From Rhizobiales bacterium YIM 77505 (GTDB lineage: Bacteria; Pseudomonadota; Alphaproteobacteria; Rhizobiales; Beijerinckiaceae), in assembly GCA_000745135.1 (NCBI GenBank), contig JQNH01000001.1, positions 620,001 to 684,000 on the forward strand: 64,000 nucleotides of DNA, given 5' to 3'. Each line of letters starts with the position of its first letter. Position 1 is the stretch's first letter. The position numbers were made by a program, and so were the translations under genes. The notes beneath the pieces are model-generated. The model was not told where the DNA came from and did not search any database. It saw nothing but the letters and a program-made list of their open reading frames with translations. This document shows positions 63,840-64,000 of the stretch, one piece after another.

Positions 63840-64000
63840 GTGACCTCCCGTCTTGTTGATCGCATGAGCAATCGCGGCGTCGAGATGCTGCGGAGCCTTG
63901 GGCGGAACAACCATCGCACGACGCTGGAGAACGTGCTGGCGATTGCGGAAGACACGCTGTTCGACTGGATGTTCGGCACGGAGACCGCCCGGCATGTCGA
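63840..64000 (+). CDS. partial gene at the window edge, possibly a methyltransferase
   Basis: A GTG at 63840 (or ATG 63864) opens a frame to the end of the window reading RMSNRGVEMLRSLGRNN and ENVLAIAEDTLFDWMFGTET. The last block resembles N-terminal regions of class I SAM methyltransferases found in polysaccharide clusters, but too little is present to be sure. It follows the Wza-like gene by 31 bases. Confidence 0.4.
   Translation, partial: MTSRLVDRMSNRGVEMLRSLGRNNHRTTLENVLAIAEDTLFDWMFGTETARHV

Overview
The window is a high-GC chromosomal segment. It looks like an alphaproteobacterium of the Hyphomicrobiales (Methylobacteriaceae/Microvirga-like). The grounds are strong G/C third-position bias, the style of the cell-surface genes, and short GC-rich palindromes between genes. 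The genus cannot be fixed from sequence alone.

Layout. (1) 1-9823: the end of narG, then narHJI and a tightly overlapping tail of PpiC isomerase, a small unknown protein, a hemerythrin-like protein, a beta-carbonic anhydrase and a MogA-type molybdopterin adenylyltransferase. It reads as one nitrate-respiration operon. (2) 9928-12671: a CRISPR array of 38 repeats and 37 spacers with no cas gene in the window. Repeat decay at the left end and the repeat's ATTGAAGC end on the minus strand suggest a leader at the right and leftward transcription. It is followed by about 1 kb of remnant sequence. (3) 13450-17523: a small protein, then an operon behind a TTCGTATACGAA palindrome: cyclotransferase-like protein, amino-acid binding protein, a permease/ATPase fusion that looks like an internal deletion, a GntR/FCD regulator and a VOC protein. 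(4) 17691-22281 (minus): glycosyltransferase, UDP-galactopyranose mutase and a GH1-RmlD fusion. (5) 22428-25929: a short-chain dehydrogenase pseudogene, then a ModE-like regulator divergent from a tungstate-type ABC transporter (tupBCA). (6) 26250-30108: a Slam-like TPR/beta-barrel protein with a FecR plus TbpB-like-barrel partner. (7) 30317-35522: flavocytochrome c sulfide dehydrogenase pair, prfC, an MFS transporter, tRNA-Pro(CGG) and tRNA-Gln(TTG). (8) 36196-64000: a large surface-polysaccharide cluster that runs off the right edge.

How the genes work together. Region 1 makes the molybdenum nitrate reductase and helps insert its cofactor; the tup genes import the related oxyanion. Region 8 holds a LuxR-type regulator, an initiating sugar transferase, several glycosyltransferases, Wzx and Wzy candidates, a Wzc-like protein with a defective Walker A, and a Wza-like export protein. 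It also holds enzymes for a UDP-diacetamido-glucuronic-acid type sugar: a dehydrogenase, an oxidoreductase-acetyltransferase fusion and an aminotransferase. Two AsnB-type amidotransferases, an ATP-grasp ligase and a GNAT/FemAB-like protein suggest a polymer whose uronic-acid carboxylates are amidated or carry amino acids; that last step is inference.

The most unusual items are the orphan CRISPR array with two hairpin-preserving repeat versions, the Slam/FecR-TbpB pair, several gene fusions (GH1-RmlD, WlbA-WlbB, deacetylase-beta-helix, permease-ATPase) and a 37-bp in-frame repeat pair inside the sugar transferase gene.
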